DNA of 36,760 nucleotides, taken from NCBI GenBank assembly GCA_902803315.1, contig CADCPM010000039.1, forward strand, positions 1-36,760, in the 5' to 3' direction. Shown here piece after piece: positions 1 to 7,899 of the stretch (position 1 is its first letter; the number at the start of each line of letters is the position of its first letter). The notes under the pieces were generated by a model, which saw only the letters and a program-made list of their open reading frames with translations, did not search any database and was not told where the DNA came from. The stretch is from an uncultured Coriobacteriaceae bacterium. GTDB lineage: Bacteria; Actinomycetota; Coriobacteriia; Coriobacteriales; Atopobiaceae. A program made the translations under genes and the position numbers.

Positions 1-2391
1 CTCGTTGACGCCGTCGGTGTAGAGCAGCAGCTCGTCGCCCGGCTCGAGGGTGAGGGTCTCCTGGCGGTACTTGGCCGTCTCGAAGGTTCCCAGGAACAGG
101 CCGCACTTCTTGGTGAGCCACTCCCACTCGCCGCCCTGGCCGTGGCGCAGCAGCGGGAAGTTGTGGCCCGCGTTCACGTAGGTGAGCTCGCCGGTCTCCC
201 ACACCAGCGTGGCCGCCCACACCGTTACGAACATGCCTGCGTCGTTGTTGGAGCACAGATGGTAGTTTGCGGTGAGGATGGCATCCTTAAGCGGCATGCC
301 CGTGCTCATGTAGTTCTCGATTTCGGTCTTTGCCGCCATCATGAACAGTGCGCCCGGGATGCCCTTGCCGGAGACGTCGGCGATCAGGAAGCCCAGGGTG
401 CGGTCGTCGATGAGGAAGAAGTCGTAGAAGTCTCCGCCCACCTCCTTGGCCGCGTTCATGGAGGCGTAGATGTCGAACTTGTCTATTTCGGGGAAGGGCG
501 GAAAAGTGCTCGGGAGCGCACTCCCCTGAATCGCCTTGGCCGTTGCAAGGTCGCGCTCCATACGCCGCTCCGCCTCGCCGATCCAGCCTTCGAGCGCATC
601 CACAGTAGCGTTGATGCCGTCGGAGAGGGAGTCGAACTCGGTCGTCTGGCGCTCGTCTATGCGCTGGGTCAGGTCGCCCGCGGTTATGAGCGCCAGCGCC
701 TCATTCGTACGCTTGAAGCCCTTTATAACAACCATGTTGAGCATATAGGATGCCAGCATAAACACGCCGGTAAACAGGGCCATATAGCATACGGTGTTAA
801 GTGCGATGCTCAGGGTTCGATTGGCGAAGATGTCTTCCGATGATGCAAACACAAACACGCCGTAGTCGTTGTAGTACTTTGCCTTGAGGTACATGATCGA
901 CATGTTCTCGTCGTCCTGCATGGGCACTGCCTCGCCCGAAGAGAGCTCGTCGTAAAGTATCTTATTATCGTCAGTGCCTTCCTGAAGCCCGAAGACCTCG
1001 TTGGTCGTCTGGCCTAGGTAGTCGCTCTTGTTTGATGAAACGACTTTCCCATCTTTCGAAATCATAACGATGCCGTGCTGGCCGTATGAGTACGAACTCG
1101 CCAGATTCGACACGGAAGCCTCGTTGAGCGCCTTTGCGTACTCTTCGGCATCTACGGAAACCTGTACGAAACCAGGCGCATCAAGGCGTTGCATGCCAGC
1201 GAACACGCGCTTGTCTCCCTCTTTTCCGCTCTTGTCCACGGAGTTACGGACGTCCTCTACCAGTTTTTCCTTGTCGCCACACAGATCGAGATACTTCTTT
1301 GTTTTCTCGTTGCTGGCAAACGAGAACCCAGTCATCTCTTCGCCATCCGCGTCGCCAACCACGACCCCATTGCCATCGCACACGGTAAGAGAGGCCAAGC
1401 CAAGGGTGTCACGCAGCTCGTCCAGCTTGGCATTGTCTTCTGCGATGCTCGGGTCGCGCGCGATTACGTTCGCCGCCGCCTCCGCCTTACCAAGCACGAG
1501 GTCGTCCTCGCTCTTCCTGAGCGTCTTCTGCCGTTCGTCGTAACCTGATACCTGGTCAACGAAAAAGTTCACCTGATTGGTAAGCGCCTCGCTCGAAACG
1601 CGCATAGCTTGCAACGTCTCGATGCAATAGCTAATGGTGGTCGTAAACAAAAACGCGCCCACGACTACCACCATAAGCCAGCGGTTGAACACCGCACTAA
1701 TCGATTCGCTTACTCCCTTGATGTGCATGCGCCGAACTACACAATCGGACACAAGCGCAGCAATGCTCCAGGTGAACCAGTTAAATATCACCTGAAACCA
1801 CATGCTCAACGTAGTCACGGACTCGCCAAGATACGTGAAGAAATGGAGGGGATCCGAAAGGCCAGATATATCCCCCAAAAGGAACAGCATCGCCCTCATG
1901 AACAACGACACGAGCACAGAGAATACCAGCAGGCTACCGCTGCTTGCCGCATACCTAAGCACAAAAGACGCAGGCTTGCCCTCTTGTGCCTTTAGCCGCT
2001 CGTCGACGAAGCGTAGGGCAAATCGCATGACAAATGCCCCGACGCAAGTAAACGCAATCGAGAGAACCGGCGATTGGAACATCATTTCGTAATAGTCAAG
2101 CGGCATAAAGTACGCATGCACCAACAGCAAGAACCCCAATACAAGCGAGCACACTATATAGCGACGCCTCGAAATGAGCAGTGCCGTGCACGCAAAGGGG
2201 ACGAAGAGCAAAAAGCTATGGAAGTACGTGTCGGCGTTATCCGAGAATATGGGGAAGAACGCCAGCTGACAAAAGATCAGGGTGATGCCTACGAGCGTAA
2301 GCATGCATACTGACACGGGCTCGACCAACCTCTCGGTCTCGGTCACCTCGCCACGCCTGAATATCCATCTTCCAAATCTACTTTGCTCCAT
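1..2391 (-). CDS. Membrane-anchored SpoIIE/PP2C-type serine phosphatase with HAMP domain (3' end outside window)
   Basis: The visible 797 codons run from an ATG at 2391 (SD-like AGGAAG just upstream) to the window edge without a stop, so the C-terminus is missing. The N-terminus has about seven hydrophobic segments, then an extracytoplasmic stretch of roughly 250 residues, another membrane segment, a HAMP-like linker (around ITAGDLTQRIDE) and a PP2C/SpoIIE catalytic domain. Catalytic-domain signatures seen are AAKEVGGDFYDFF, IADVSGKGIPGALFMM, NAGHN and LLYTDGVNE; the Asp residues bind Mn/Mg. Family members dephosphorylate STAS-domain anti-anti-sigma proteins in response to a signal. It is the last gene of a three-gene minus-strand unit, 9 nt after a 61-aa membrane protein. 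It is clearly paralogous in its last third to the phosphatase at 29857-32295, but has a different N-terminal membrane region. The ligand is unknown. Confidence 0.93.
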   Translation of the reverse strand, partial: MEQSRFGRWIFRRGEVTETERLVEPVSVCMLTLVGITLIFCQLAFFPIFSDNADTYFHSFLLFVPFACTALLISRRRYIVCSLVLGFLLLVHAYFMPLDYYEMMFQSPVLSIAFTCVGAFVMRFALRFVDERLKAQEGKPASFVLRYAASSGSLLVFSVLVSLFMRAMLFLLGDISGLSDPLHFFTYLGESVTTLSMWFQVIFNWFTWSIAALVSDCVVRRMHIKGVSESISAVFNRWLMVVVVGAFLFTTTISYCIETLQAMRVSSEALTNQVNFFVDQVSGYDERQKTLRKSEDDLVLGKAEAAANVIARDPSIAEDNAKLDELRDTLGLASLTVCDGNGVVVGDADGEEMTGFSFASNEKTKKYLDLCGDKEKLVEDVRNSVDKSGKEGDKRVFAGMQRLDAPGFVQVSVDAEEYAKALNEASVSNLASSYSYGQHGIVMISKDGKVVSSNKSDYLGQTTNEVFGLQEGTDDNKILYDELSSGEAVPMQDDENMSIMYLKAKYYNDYGVFVFASSEDIFANRTLSIALNTVCYMALFTGVFMLASYMLNMVVIKGFKRTNEALALITAGDLTQRIDERQTTEFDSLSDGINATVDALEGWIGEAERRMERDLATAKAIQGSALPSTFPPFPEIDKFDIYASMNAAKEVGGDFYDFFLIDDRTLGFLIADVSGKGIPGALFMMAAKTEIENYMSTGMPLKDAILTANYHLCSNNDAGMFVTVWAATLVWETGELTYVNAGHNFPLLRHGQGGEWEWLTKKCGLFLGTFETAKYRQETLTLEPGDELLLYTDGVNE

Positions 2392-2400
2392 GGTCACTTC

Positions 2401-2586
2401 CTAGAAGACCAGGTACTTGCCAAAGATGAGGTATGCGATGATTCCCACACCAACCACGATGGCACCAATAATAAGACCAAGGAACAAGGACCCGCGACGG
2501 CCCTCCTCTATCTCTTTTTCGGTTGGGAGCTCAGGCTTGAATTCGGGTTCTCCTGGCATGCGCTTGCGCTCCTCGCTCTTTTCCAT
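2401..2586 (-). CDS. Small single-pass membrane protein, function unknown
   Basis: A 61-residue reading frame with ATG at 2586 preceded by GGAGTGG. The first 32 residues are highly charged and rich in Glu, Lys and Pro; residues about 33-58 form one hydrophobic helix (SLFLGLIIGAIVVGVGIIAY), ending near the C-terminus. This predicts a cytoplasmic charged head and a C-terminal membrane anchor. It lies between a 99-aa protein (23 nt upstream) and the phosphatase gene (9 nt downstream) on the same strand, so the three are probably co-transcribed. A role as a small partner of the phosphatase is inference only; no family is recognised. Confidence 0.7.
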   Translation of the reverse strand: MEKSEERKRMPGEPEFKPELPTEKEIEEGRRGSLFLGLIIGAIVVGVGIIAYLIFGKYLVF

Positions 2587-2609
2587 CAGCCACTCCGATT
2601 CCGCTTGCG

Positions 2610-2909
2610 CTACGACACGCGGCTTCCATTGACTTCGAATTTAAACTTCTTCGTGCTCAATATGCCAAACAGCACATCGCCCTCCACAGTACCCACCAGC
2701 TGATATTCCACCTTTCCAAAGGGGCGGGGCATCTTTACGGAACCCTCGAACATAACGAACTCTCCGTCGAAAACCCCTTGCAGTTGTTTCGACTTCTTTC
2801 CAATGTGAAGTTCGGCATCGCACACATTGCCGTTTGAGGTGAGCACAACCGTACCGCGCTTCTTGCCAAGCGGCGTACGCGCCTTTACCTCGTAGGTGCC
2901 GTCTAACAT
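2610..2909 (-). CDS. Conserved-looking 99-aa beta-rich protein, function unknown
   Basis: The 99-residue product starts at ATG 2909 with GGGAG seven bases upstream. Alternating hydrophobic and polar residues and many Gly turns (DGTYEVKARTPLG, GTVVLTSNGNVCDAEL, GKVEYQLVGTVEGDVLFG) suggest a small all-beta barrel or lipocalin-like fold; there is no signal peptide or membrane helix. It heads the minus-strand unit that ends with the SpoIIE-type phosphatase. I do not recognise a named family; the pattern resembles small proteins I recall from Coriobacteriia. The overlapping 100-codon frame at 2641-2943 is rejected as a shadow because it lacks an RBS and has biased composition. Confidence 0.72.
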   Translation of the reverse strand: MLDGTYEVKARTPLGKKRGTVVLTSNGNVCDAELHIGKKSKQLQGVFDGEFVMFEGSVKMPRPFGKVEYQLVGTVEGDVLFGILSTKKFKFEVNGSRVS

Positions 2910-2947
2910 GTTTGACTCCCAATGGCCATGTTGCGAATTGCAAGATT

Positions 2948-2972
2948 ATTATACCTGTATATACCGATTATA
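2948..2972 (-). promoter_or_regulatory. Candidate -10 boxes for the 2909-1 gene unit
   Basis: Two perfect TATAAT hexamers on the minus strand (2953-2948 and 2972-2967) lie 38 and 57 bases upstream of the 99-aa gene start. Neither has a strong -35 box at 17 bp, so the exact promoter is uncertain. The region is clearly AT-rich against a GC-rich background. Confidence 0.4.
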
Positions 2973-3010
2973 GAAGCCAAACCGCGTTTGCGACACTGGC
3001 AGCGACCTTG

Positions 3011-3118
3011 ACCGCATATACCCTCGCACCCACGGCCGCCCACATGCGACTCCGCGCTCGCTTCGCTCGCTCACTTCGTGAGTCGCAGCCAGCGGTCGGG
3101 GCACGGGGCGTGTGCGGT
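3011..3118 (+). repeat. Divergent-region hairpin element, copy 1 (37-nt core at 3050-3086)
   Basis: The core (CTCCGCGCTC...GAGTCGC) is identical over 37 nt to cores at 7773-7809 and 32736-32772. It contains the small hairpin CTCAC-TTC-GTGAG. Here the immediate arms are TGCGACTC/GAGTCGCA and a weak outer pairing ACCGCA (3011-3016) with TGCGGT (3113-3118). The outer stem is less perfect than in the other copies. It lies between the divergent 99-aa gene and kup. Confidence 0.8.
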
Positions 3119-3160
3119 GAAGCTCCATCCGCCTTGTATTGCGTCCCGCCTAAGCTCCCA

Positions 3161-3191
3161 TTGCACAGGAATAATTAAGGTGTACTATAAT
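3161..3191 (+). promoter_or_regulatory. Candidate sigma-70 promoter of kup
   Basis: TTGCAC at 3161-3166 is followed by TACTAT (3183-3188, 16-bp spacing) overlapping TATAAT (3186-3191, 19-bp spacing). The start codon of kup lies about 50 bases downstream, giving a short leader with RBS AAAGGA at 3227-3232. No c-di-AMP riboswitch was recognised in the leader. Confidence 0.55.
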
Positions 3192-3239
3192 GGGCCGACT
3201 CGGCATACATGCGCTGGGTAATTTGGAAAGGACGATTTC

Positions 3240-5282
3240 ATGGCCAAAAAAAGTCATCGCGCAATACCTTTGAGCGCGGGCATGGTCCTCGTTACCATGG
3301 GTGTGGTATATGGCGATATTGGCACGAGCCCCATGTACACCCTCCGCGCCATCATGTCTGGCAACGGCGGACTGGCAACCATGTCTCAGGACGTGATTAT
3401 TGGCGCGCTCTCCCTTATCATTTGGACAATGACGCTCATTACCACGGTAAAGTACGTGCTTGTGGCCATGAAAGCCGACAACCACAACGAGGGTGGCATC
3501 TTTGCTTTGTACAGCCTCGTGCGCCGATGTGCCGGTTGGCTCATCATCCCCGCCATGATCGGCGGCGCGGCGCTGCTTGCCGACGGCATCCTTACGCCTG
3601 CCGTAACCGTTACCACGGCCATCGAGGGCCTTAGGTCCATAGAATTTATCCATGGCATCATTGGCGACAACCAAGGCGTGGTGGTTGCCATAACCATCAC
3701 CATAATCTGCGTACTTTTCTTTGTGCAACGCGCTGGCACCAGCAACATAGGCCGCGCATTTGGCCCCATTATGTGCCTGTGGTTTGCATTCTTGGGCATC
3801 GTTGGCCTGCTGAACATTGGCGCAGACCTCAACGTGCTGCGCGCCTTTAATCCCATACGTGGCATTACGTTCCTCTTTAACGGAAACCTCAACCAAGCGG
3901 GAATCATGGTGCTCGGCAACGTCTTCCTGTGCACCACGGGTGCCGAGGCGCTCTATTCCGACATGGGCCACGTTGGCAAGCGCAACATCTATGCCAGCTG
4001 GCCTGTGGTAAAGGCCTGCCTCATCCTCAACTACCTGGGACAAGGCGCCTGGATCCTTACCAAGCAAAACGACCCCGTGCTCGCTGCCATGGGATCCGAG
4101 ATGAACCCCTTCTTCGAGATGCTGCCTGGTGGCATGCGCGTCTTCGCCGTACTTCTTTCCACCTTGGCTGCCATCATTGCAAGCCAGGCTCTCATTACGG
4201 GCAGCTTCTCCATCGTGAGCGAGGCCATTAGCCTGGACCTTATGCCCCACATGAAGATCGAGTACCCCTCCGAGAACAAGGGTCAGATCTATATTCCCCT
4301 GGTGAACACCATCCTGTGGATTGGTTGCGTGGGCGTCGTCCTCTTCTTCCGAAGTTCCGAGCGCATGGAGGCGGCATACGGCTTAGCGATCACGGTAACG
4401 ATGCTCATGACTACTATCCTGCTCACGACGTTTTTGTCGCACGTCAAGCACAAGATCGCCCTCGCAATACCCTTTGCCCTGTTCTTTGGGGCCATTGAGT
4501 CGTTCTTCTTCTTCTCGAGTCTCACCAAGTTCACGCACGGCGGTTACGTTACGGTGCTTCTGGCCCTTGCGATCTTCCTCGTTATGCTCATATGGCATCG
4601 CGGCACGAAGCTGGAGATGACCCAACGCGTAAACCTGCCCGTTTCCGACTACATAGGGCAGCTGCGCGAGCTTTCGAACTACGATGAGGTGCCCTATTTG
4701 GCCGACAACCTCGTATTCCTTACCAACGACCAGCATCCCGACGTGCTCGACCGCGACATCCTGTACTCCATCCTAGACAAGCGCCCCAAACGCGCCAAGG
4801 CCTACTGGTTCTTGAACGTCGCGGTAACCGACGAACCCAACACACACGAGTTCTGGGTAAACGACTTTGGAACCGACTTCCTCTTTAAAGTGCAGCTTCG
4901 CCTGGGATTCCAGGTAAACCAACGCGTGAACGAGTACCTGTACCAGATAGTCAGCTCCATGGTGGAGCAGGGCAGACTTCCCGCACAGGACCATCGCTTC
5001 TCCATTTACGAGAGGACCGGCCACGTGGGAGACTTCCGCTTCTGCCTGGTACGCAAGGTGCCTTCGGTTTCCAGCGACCTTTCGAGCATAGAGCTTGCGA
5101 CGATTCAGGCGAAGTACTTCATCCGCGGCATATGCGGCTCTCCCGCTCACTGGTATGGCCTGGTAAACGCAAGCGTCATGTATGAGTACGTGCCGCTGTT
5201 CGTGGGACAAAAGCGTCAGCACAAACTCGACTACATCGAGCAACCCAAGGAGCTACCCGATTCCGAAGAATACGATCGTTAG
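3240..5282 (+). CDS. kup: KUP/HAK/KT family potassium uptake transporter
   Basis: The 680-residue protein imports K+ (usually with H+) across the cytoplasmic membrane. The N-terminal family signature is present: GVVYGDIGTSPMYTLRAI near residue 20, followed by NHNEGGIFALYSLVRR and GGAALLADGILTPAVTVTTAIEG. About twelve hydrophobic segments occupy residues 15-460, and a hydrophilic cytoplasmic domain of about 200 residues follows, as usual in KUP proteins (E. coli Kup is 622 aa). The ATG at 3240 is chosen because AAAGGA lies seven bases upstream and the family signature starts soon after. It stands alone on its strand: the upstream unit diverges and the downstream GH2 gene converges, with a long perfect inverted repeat between. 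Confidence 0.96.
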   Translation: MAKKSHRAIPLSAGMVLVTMGVVYGDIGTSPMYTLRAIMSGNGGLATMSQDVIIGALSLIIWTMTLITTVKYVLVAMKADNHNEGGIFALYSLVRRCAGWLIIPAMIGGAALLADGILTPAVTVTTAIEGLRSIEFIHGIIGDNQGVVVAITITIICVLFFVQRAGTSNIGRAFGPIMCLWFAFLGIVGLLNIGADLNVLRAFNPIRGITFLFNGNLNQAGIMVLGNVFLCTTGAEALYSDMGHVGKRNIYASWPVVKACLILNYLGQGAWILTKQNDPVLAAMGSEMNPFFEMLPGGMRVFAVLLSTLAAIIASQALITGSFSIVSEAISLDLMPHMKIEYPSENKGQIYIPLVNTILWIGCVGVVLFFRSSERMEAAYGLAITVTMLMTTILLTTFLSHVKHKIALAIPFALFFGAIESFFFFSSLTKFTHGGYVTVLLALAIFLVMLIWHRGTKLEMTQRVNLPVSDYIGQLRELSNYDEVPYLADNLVFLTNDQHPDVLDRDILYSILDKRPKRAKAYWFLNVAVTDEPNTHEFWVNDFGTDFLFKVQLRLGFQVNQRVNEYLYQIVSSMVEQGRLPAQDHRFSIYERTGHVGDFRFCLVRKVPSVSSDLSSIELATIQAKYFIRGICGSPAHWYGLVNASVMYEYVPLFVGQKRQHKLDYIEQPKELPDSEEYDR

Positions 5283-5309
5283 GTAGCAGCAAGAGCAGAG
5301 CCTTTGAAC

Positions 5310-5378
5310 GAGGCGGCGGGAGCTCCACGTGCTCAAACAGCGCTACGCGTATTGAGCACGTGGAGCTCCCGCCGCCTC
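5310..5378. terminator. Long perfect inverted repeat between convergent kup and GH2 genes
   Basis: Arms 5310-5336 and 5352-5378 are perfectly complementary over 27 bp, with a 15-nt loop. The arms contain GGGAGCTCC and CACGTG. No T-run follows on either side, so a bidirectional terminator role is inferred from its convergent position and strength, not from a canonical U-tract. It shares no sequence with the other repeat families. Confidence 0.6.
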
Positions 5379-5432
5379 ATTGTCCGGCCTCTGCAATTGC
5401 AGCGCGAACTGAGCGCGGGGCAGCTGTCTCCC

Positions 5433-7250
5433 CTACTCGTTCAGTTTGTTCACGCGCCGATCGTAGGTGATCAGGCCGTTGGTCTCCTCTTCCACATCGC
5501 TCAGCTGCGTGTACACAAAGCCGCTCAGGCCCTCTGCCTCCAGAGCATCAACCGAGGCGAGCAACTCTTCGAGTGCCGCGCGCCATGTTGTAACGTCCTC
5601 GTAGGTGTCGTAGCCATACACGGTAGGCACCGACTCATGGCCATCCACCGGGCACGTAAGGCCGCCGAACTCATCTATCACGAACGCGCGCTCGCGCGGA
5701 GTCTTATACACGCGCATGCTGCGGAAATAGTTGTGCACGGCCACGTAATCGCCAGCGCCTTGGTCGTACCATCCGCTGTTGGCAATGTAGGGACGAGAGC
5801 TGTCAATGGCCCGCAGCTCCTCAGTCATCTGCGCCGAGCAGAACTGGCCCCAAGACTCGTTGAAGACGATCCAGGTGGTAATGCACGGGTGCGAACCCAG
5901 GCGCCCCACTACCTCACGAGCCGTGTTGAGCCACTCCGTACGATATGCCTCGTCCCCTGCCCCCAGGCGCTTCCATTGCCGGGGCTTCGTGTCCCCGTAG
6001 CTTGTCCAGCTATGGCGCACCAATGTGGGTATGTTCCCCGCGGTCCACTCGCCGGGAATGCCTCCCCCGCTTACCATGTCCTGCCACACCAGCATGCCCA
6101 AACGGTCACAGTGCCAGTACCAGCGCTCCGGCTCTACCTTGATGTGCTTGCGCAACAGGTTGAAGCCCGCCTCTCGTGCGGTTACGATGTCGGCGACCAT
6201 GGCATCGTCGGCGGGAGCCGTCATAAGGCCGTCGGGCCAGTAGCCCTGATCGAGCAGCCCGCGCACGAAGAACGGCTTGTGATTGAGACAGAAGCGCAGT
6301 ATGCCGTCCTGGTCCCTCTCGACTCCCACCGTGCGAAACGCCGTATAGCTTTGGACCTCGTCGCTGCCATACCGGAGACGCAGCGTATACAGGGCGGGAT
6401 TTGCGGGTTCCCACAGCACTGGCTCACGTACGGTTGCCTCCAGCGAAACCATGGTGTCCTCAGCCATCGTTTTGGCCTGGGCAACCACGCGCTCGGCTGG
6501 GTCAAGGACCTCTAGCGCGAGTTCCTCCCCCGCCTCGCTTACCGCTACTCCCAAACGCAGGCTTTCGCCGTCAGCGTCGGCAAAGGCGAGCGTCTGCGTT
6601 ATGTGACGGGCAGGAACCTCCTCAATCCACACCGTTTGCCAAATGCCGCTTTGCGCGGTATACCACATGTTTCCGCGCTTCAGCCTTTGCTTTCCGCGCA
6701 GTTGCGTTCCCTGCTCGCTGGGATCGAAGACACAGAGCTCGAGGGTGTTGTCTCCAGCTTTTACAGCATCGGTTATGTCCACGTCAAATGGCAGATACGC
6801 ACCCACATGGGTACCTACCTGCGTACCGTTTACATAGCATGCGCAGGCGTAGTCAACCGCTCCAAAGTGAAGCAGCAGGCACCTTCCCCCTTTTAGGGGA
6901 TTGAGCTCGACGGTTCTGCGATACCAAAGCAGTTGCCTCGGCAGAAGTTGCCTCTCCACGCCCGAGAGCGCCGCCTCTGGCGAGAAGGGCACCAGGATCT
7001 TGCCGTCCCACACCTTAGGCGGACGTGCGTCTTTCCAATGCGTACGCGCGTCAGAGCTTTCCACGATGGCATAGTCCCACCAACCGTTGAGGCATGTCCA
7101 TGCGGTGCGGCGAAGGCGCGGACGCGGATACTCCTGAAGCACAGCCTCTGGATTCAGGCGCTCGCCCCACTCGGTCGTGAGTCTATTGAGCTCCACTTGC
7201 TCCGGTTCGCCAGGTTTTGCGGCAAGGACGCGCTTGATGTCCAGATCCAT
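5433..7250 (-). CDS. Glycoside hydrolase family 2 enzyme (beta-galactosidase/beta-glucuronidase type)
   Basis: A 605-residue retaining beta-glycosidase. Residues about 50-215 form the N-terminal sugar-binding jelly roll (LNGWWDYAI, FGAVDYACACYVNG, GIWQTVWIE), 216-310 the immunoglobulin-like sandwich, and 311-605 the TIM barrel. The acid/base Glu is E465 in TWIVFNESWG, and the nucleophile is E527 in FVIDEFGG. There is no signal peptide, so it is cytoplasmic. The ATG at 7250 is used because it sits 2 nt after the ArsC-like stop with GAGAGG upstream; the frame stays open to 7367 but that extension lies inside the upstream gene. Length matches GH2 enzymes of glucuronidase size rather than LacZ. 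Substrate cannot be told from sequence. Confidence 0.93.
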   Translation of the reverse strand: MDLDIKRVLAAKPGEPEQVELNRLTTEWGERLNPEAVLQEYPRPRLRRTAWTCLNGWWDYAIVESSDARTHWKDARPPKVWDGKILVPFSPEAALSGVERQLLPRQLLWYRRTVELNPLKGGRCLLLHFGAVDYACACYVNGTQVGTHVGAYLPFDVDITDAVKAGDNTLELCVFDPSEQGTQLRGKQRLKRGNMWYTAQSGIWQTVWIEEVPARHITQTLAFADADGESLRLGVAVSEAGEELALEVLDPAERVVAQAKTMAEDTMVSLEATVREPVLWEPANPALYTLRLRYGSDEVQSYTAFRTVGVERDQDGILRFCLNHKPFFVRGLLDQGYWPDGLMTAPADDAMVADIVTAREAGFNLLRKHIKVEPERWYWHCDRLGMLVWQDMVSGGGIPGEWTAGNIPTLVRHSWTSYGDTKPRQWKRLGAGDEAYRTEWLNTAREVVGRLGSHPCITTWIVFNESWGQFCSAQMTEELRAIDSSRPYIANSGWYDQGAGDYVAVHNYFRSMRVYKTPRERAFVIDEFGGLTCPVDGHESVPTVYGYDTYEDVTTWRAALEELLASVDALEAEGLSGFVYTQLSDVEEETNGLITYDRRVNKLNE

Positions 7251-7252
7251 GG

Positions 7253-7621
7253 CTATACCAGCCTCTCTTCCCACTCGGTCTCGCGAAATCCAACGAGTAC
7301 AAAGCCTTCTCCCACCACGATGGGGCGCTTTACCAGCATGCCGTCGGACGACAGGAGCTCCAGGCACTCATCCTCGCTAATGCCCGCCACAAAGCGATCC
7401 TTCATGCCAAGCTCCCTGTAGAGTCGACCGCTGGTGTTGAAGAAACGACGAATGGGCAGCCCACTTTGCGCAATCCATGCGCGCAGTTCCTCGACGGTGG
7501 GACGATCCTCCACAATATGGCGATCCGTATAGGCAACGTGATGCTCGTCAAGCCACTTCTTTGCCTTGCGACAGGTGGAGCAACGCGGATATTCAACGAA
7601 CAGGACCGTGTTTTGTGCCAT
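7253..7621 (-). CDS. ArsC/Spx-family thioredoxin-fold protein
   Basis: The 122-residue protein begins VLFVEYPRCSTCRKAKKWL, with a CxxC redox pair (CSTC) in the position typical of the ArsC/Spx/YffB family, and ends with the family-typical KRPIVVGEGFVLVGF segment. RRFFNTSGRLYRELG matches the usual FNTSG region. It is likely either a thiol oxidoreductase (arsenate reductase-like) or an Spx-like RNA polymerase regulator; no ars genes are nearby, so arsenate resistance is not supported by context. The start at 7621 has GGGAGG seven bases upstream; the frame's upstream extension to 7915 is intergenic repeat. Its stop is 2 nt from the GH2 start, so the two are probably co-transcribed. Confidence 0.88.
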   Translation of the reverse strand: MAQNTVLFVEYPRCSTCRKAKKWLDEHHVAYTDRHIVEDRPTVEELRAWIAQSGLPIRRFFNTSGRLYRELGMKDRFVAGISEDECLELLSSDGMLVKRPIVVGEGFVLVGFRETEWEERLV

Positions 7622-7736
7622 GCGAGCCTCCCAGCCCTCGAAATCTTTCTTGCTTTCGATTTTACCCCTATTGGGTCGGCGCGTAGAGAGCGACGCCCGC
7701 CTGTGGGCGGGTTTGGCCGAGACAGTTGTTAGCGTT

Positions 7737-7844
7737 CGCTCCCCCTGCGCCCGCGACGCGGCCCGCATATGGCTCCGCGCTCGCTTCGCTCGCTCACTTC
7801 GTGAGTCGCCGCATGCGGGCCGCTTCGTGGGCGCAGGGGGAGCG
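7737..7844 (+). repeat. Divergent-region hairpin element, copy 2 (37-nt core at 7773-7809)
   Basis: The identical 37-nt core is enclosed by inner arms of 11 bp (7758-7768 with 7813-7823) and outer arms of 16 bp (7737-7752 with 7829-7844), all perfect. The arm sequences are unrelated to those of copies 1 and 3. A smaller separate hairpin CCCGCC-TGT-GGGCGG sits just upstream at 7696-7710. The element lies between the divergent ArsC-like and YdcF genes. Confidence 0.88.
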
Positions 7845-7849
7845 AGCCG

Positions 7850-7879
7850 TTCGCGATTCCGGCAAATCATCGCTACACT
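7850..7879 (+). promoter_or_regulatory. Weak candidate promoter of the YdcF-family gene
   Basis: TTCGCG (7850-7855) and TACACT (7874-7879) are 18 bp apart and lie 21 bases before the start codon. The -35 match is poor. The position directly after the large hairpin is what makes it plausible. Confidence 0.3.
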
Positions 7880-7899
7880 AGGAGCAGAGAGGAGCGCCC

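Noticed and set aside
3119..3239. Possible c-di-AMP riboswitch before kup
   Set aside because: The leader after the promoter is only about 45 bases, too short for that aptamer.
3150..4250. Minus-strand open frame of 366 codons opposite kup
   Set aside because: Antisense shadow of the K+ transporter; the plus-strand frame carries the KUP signatures.
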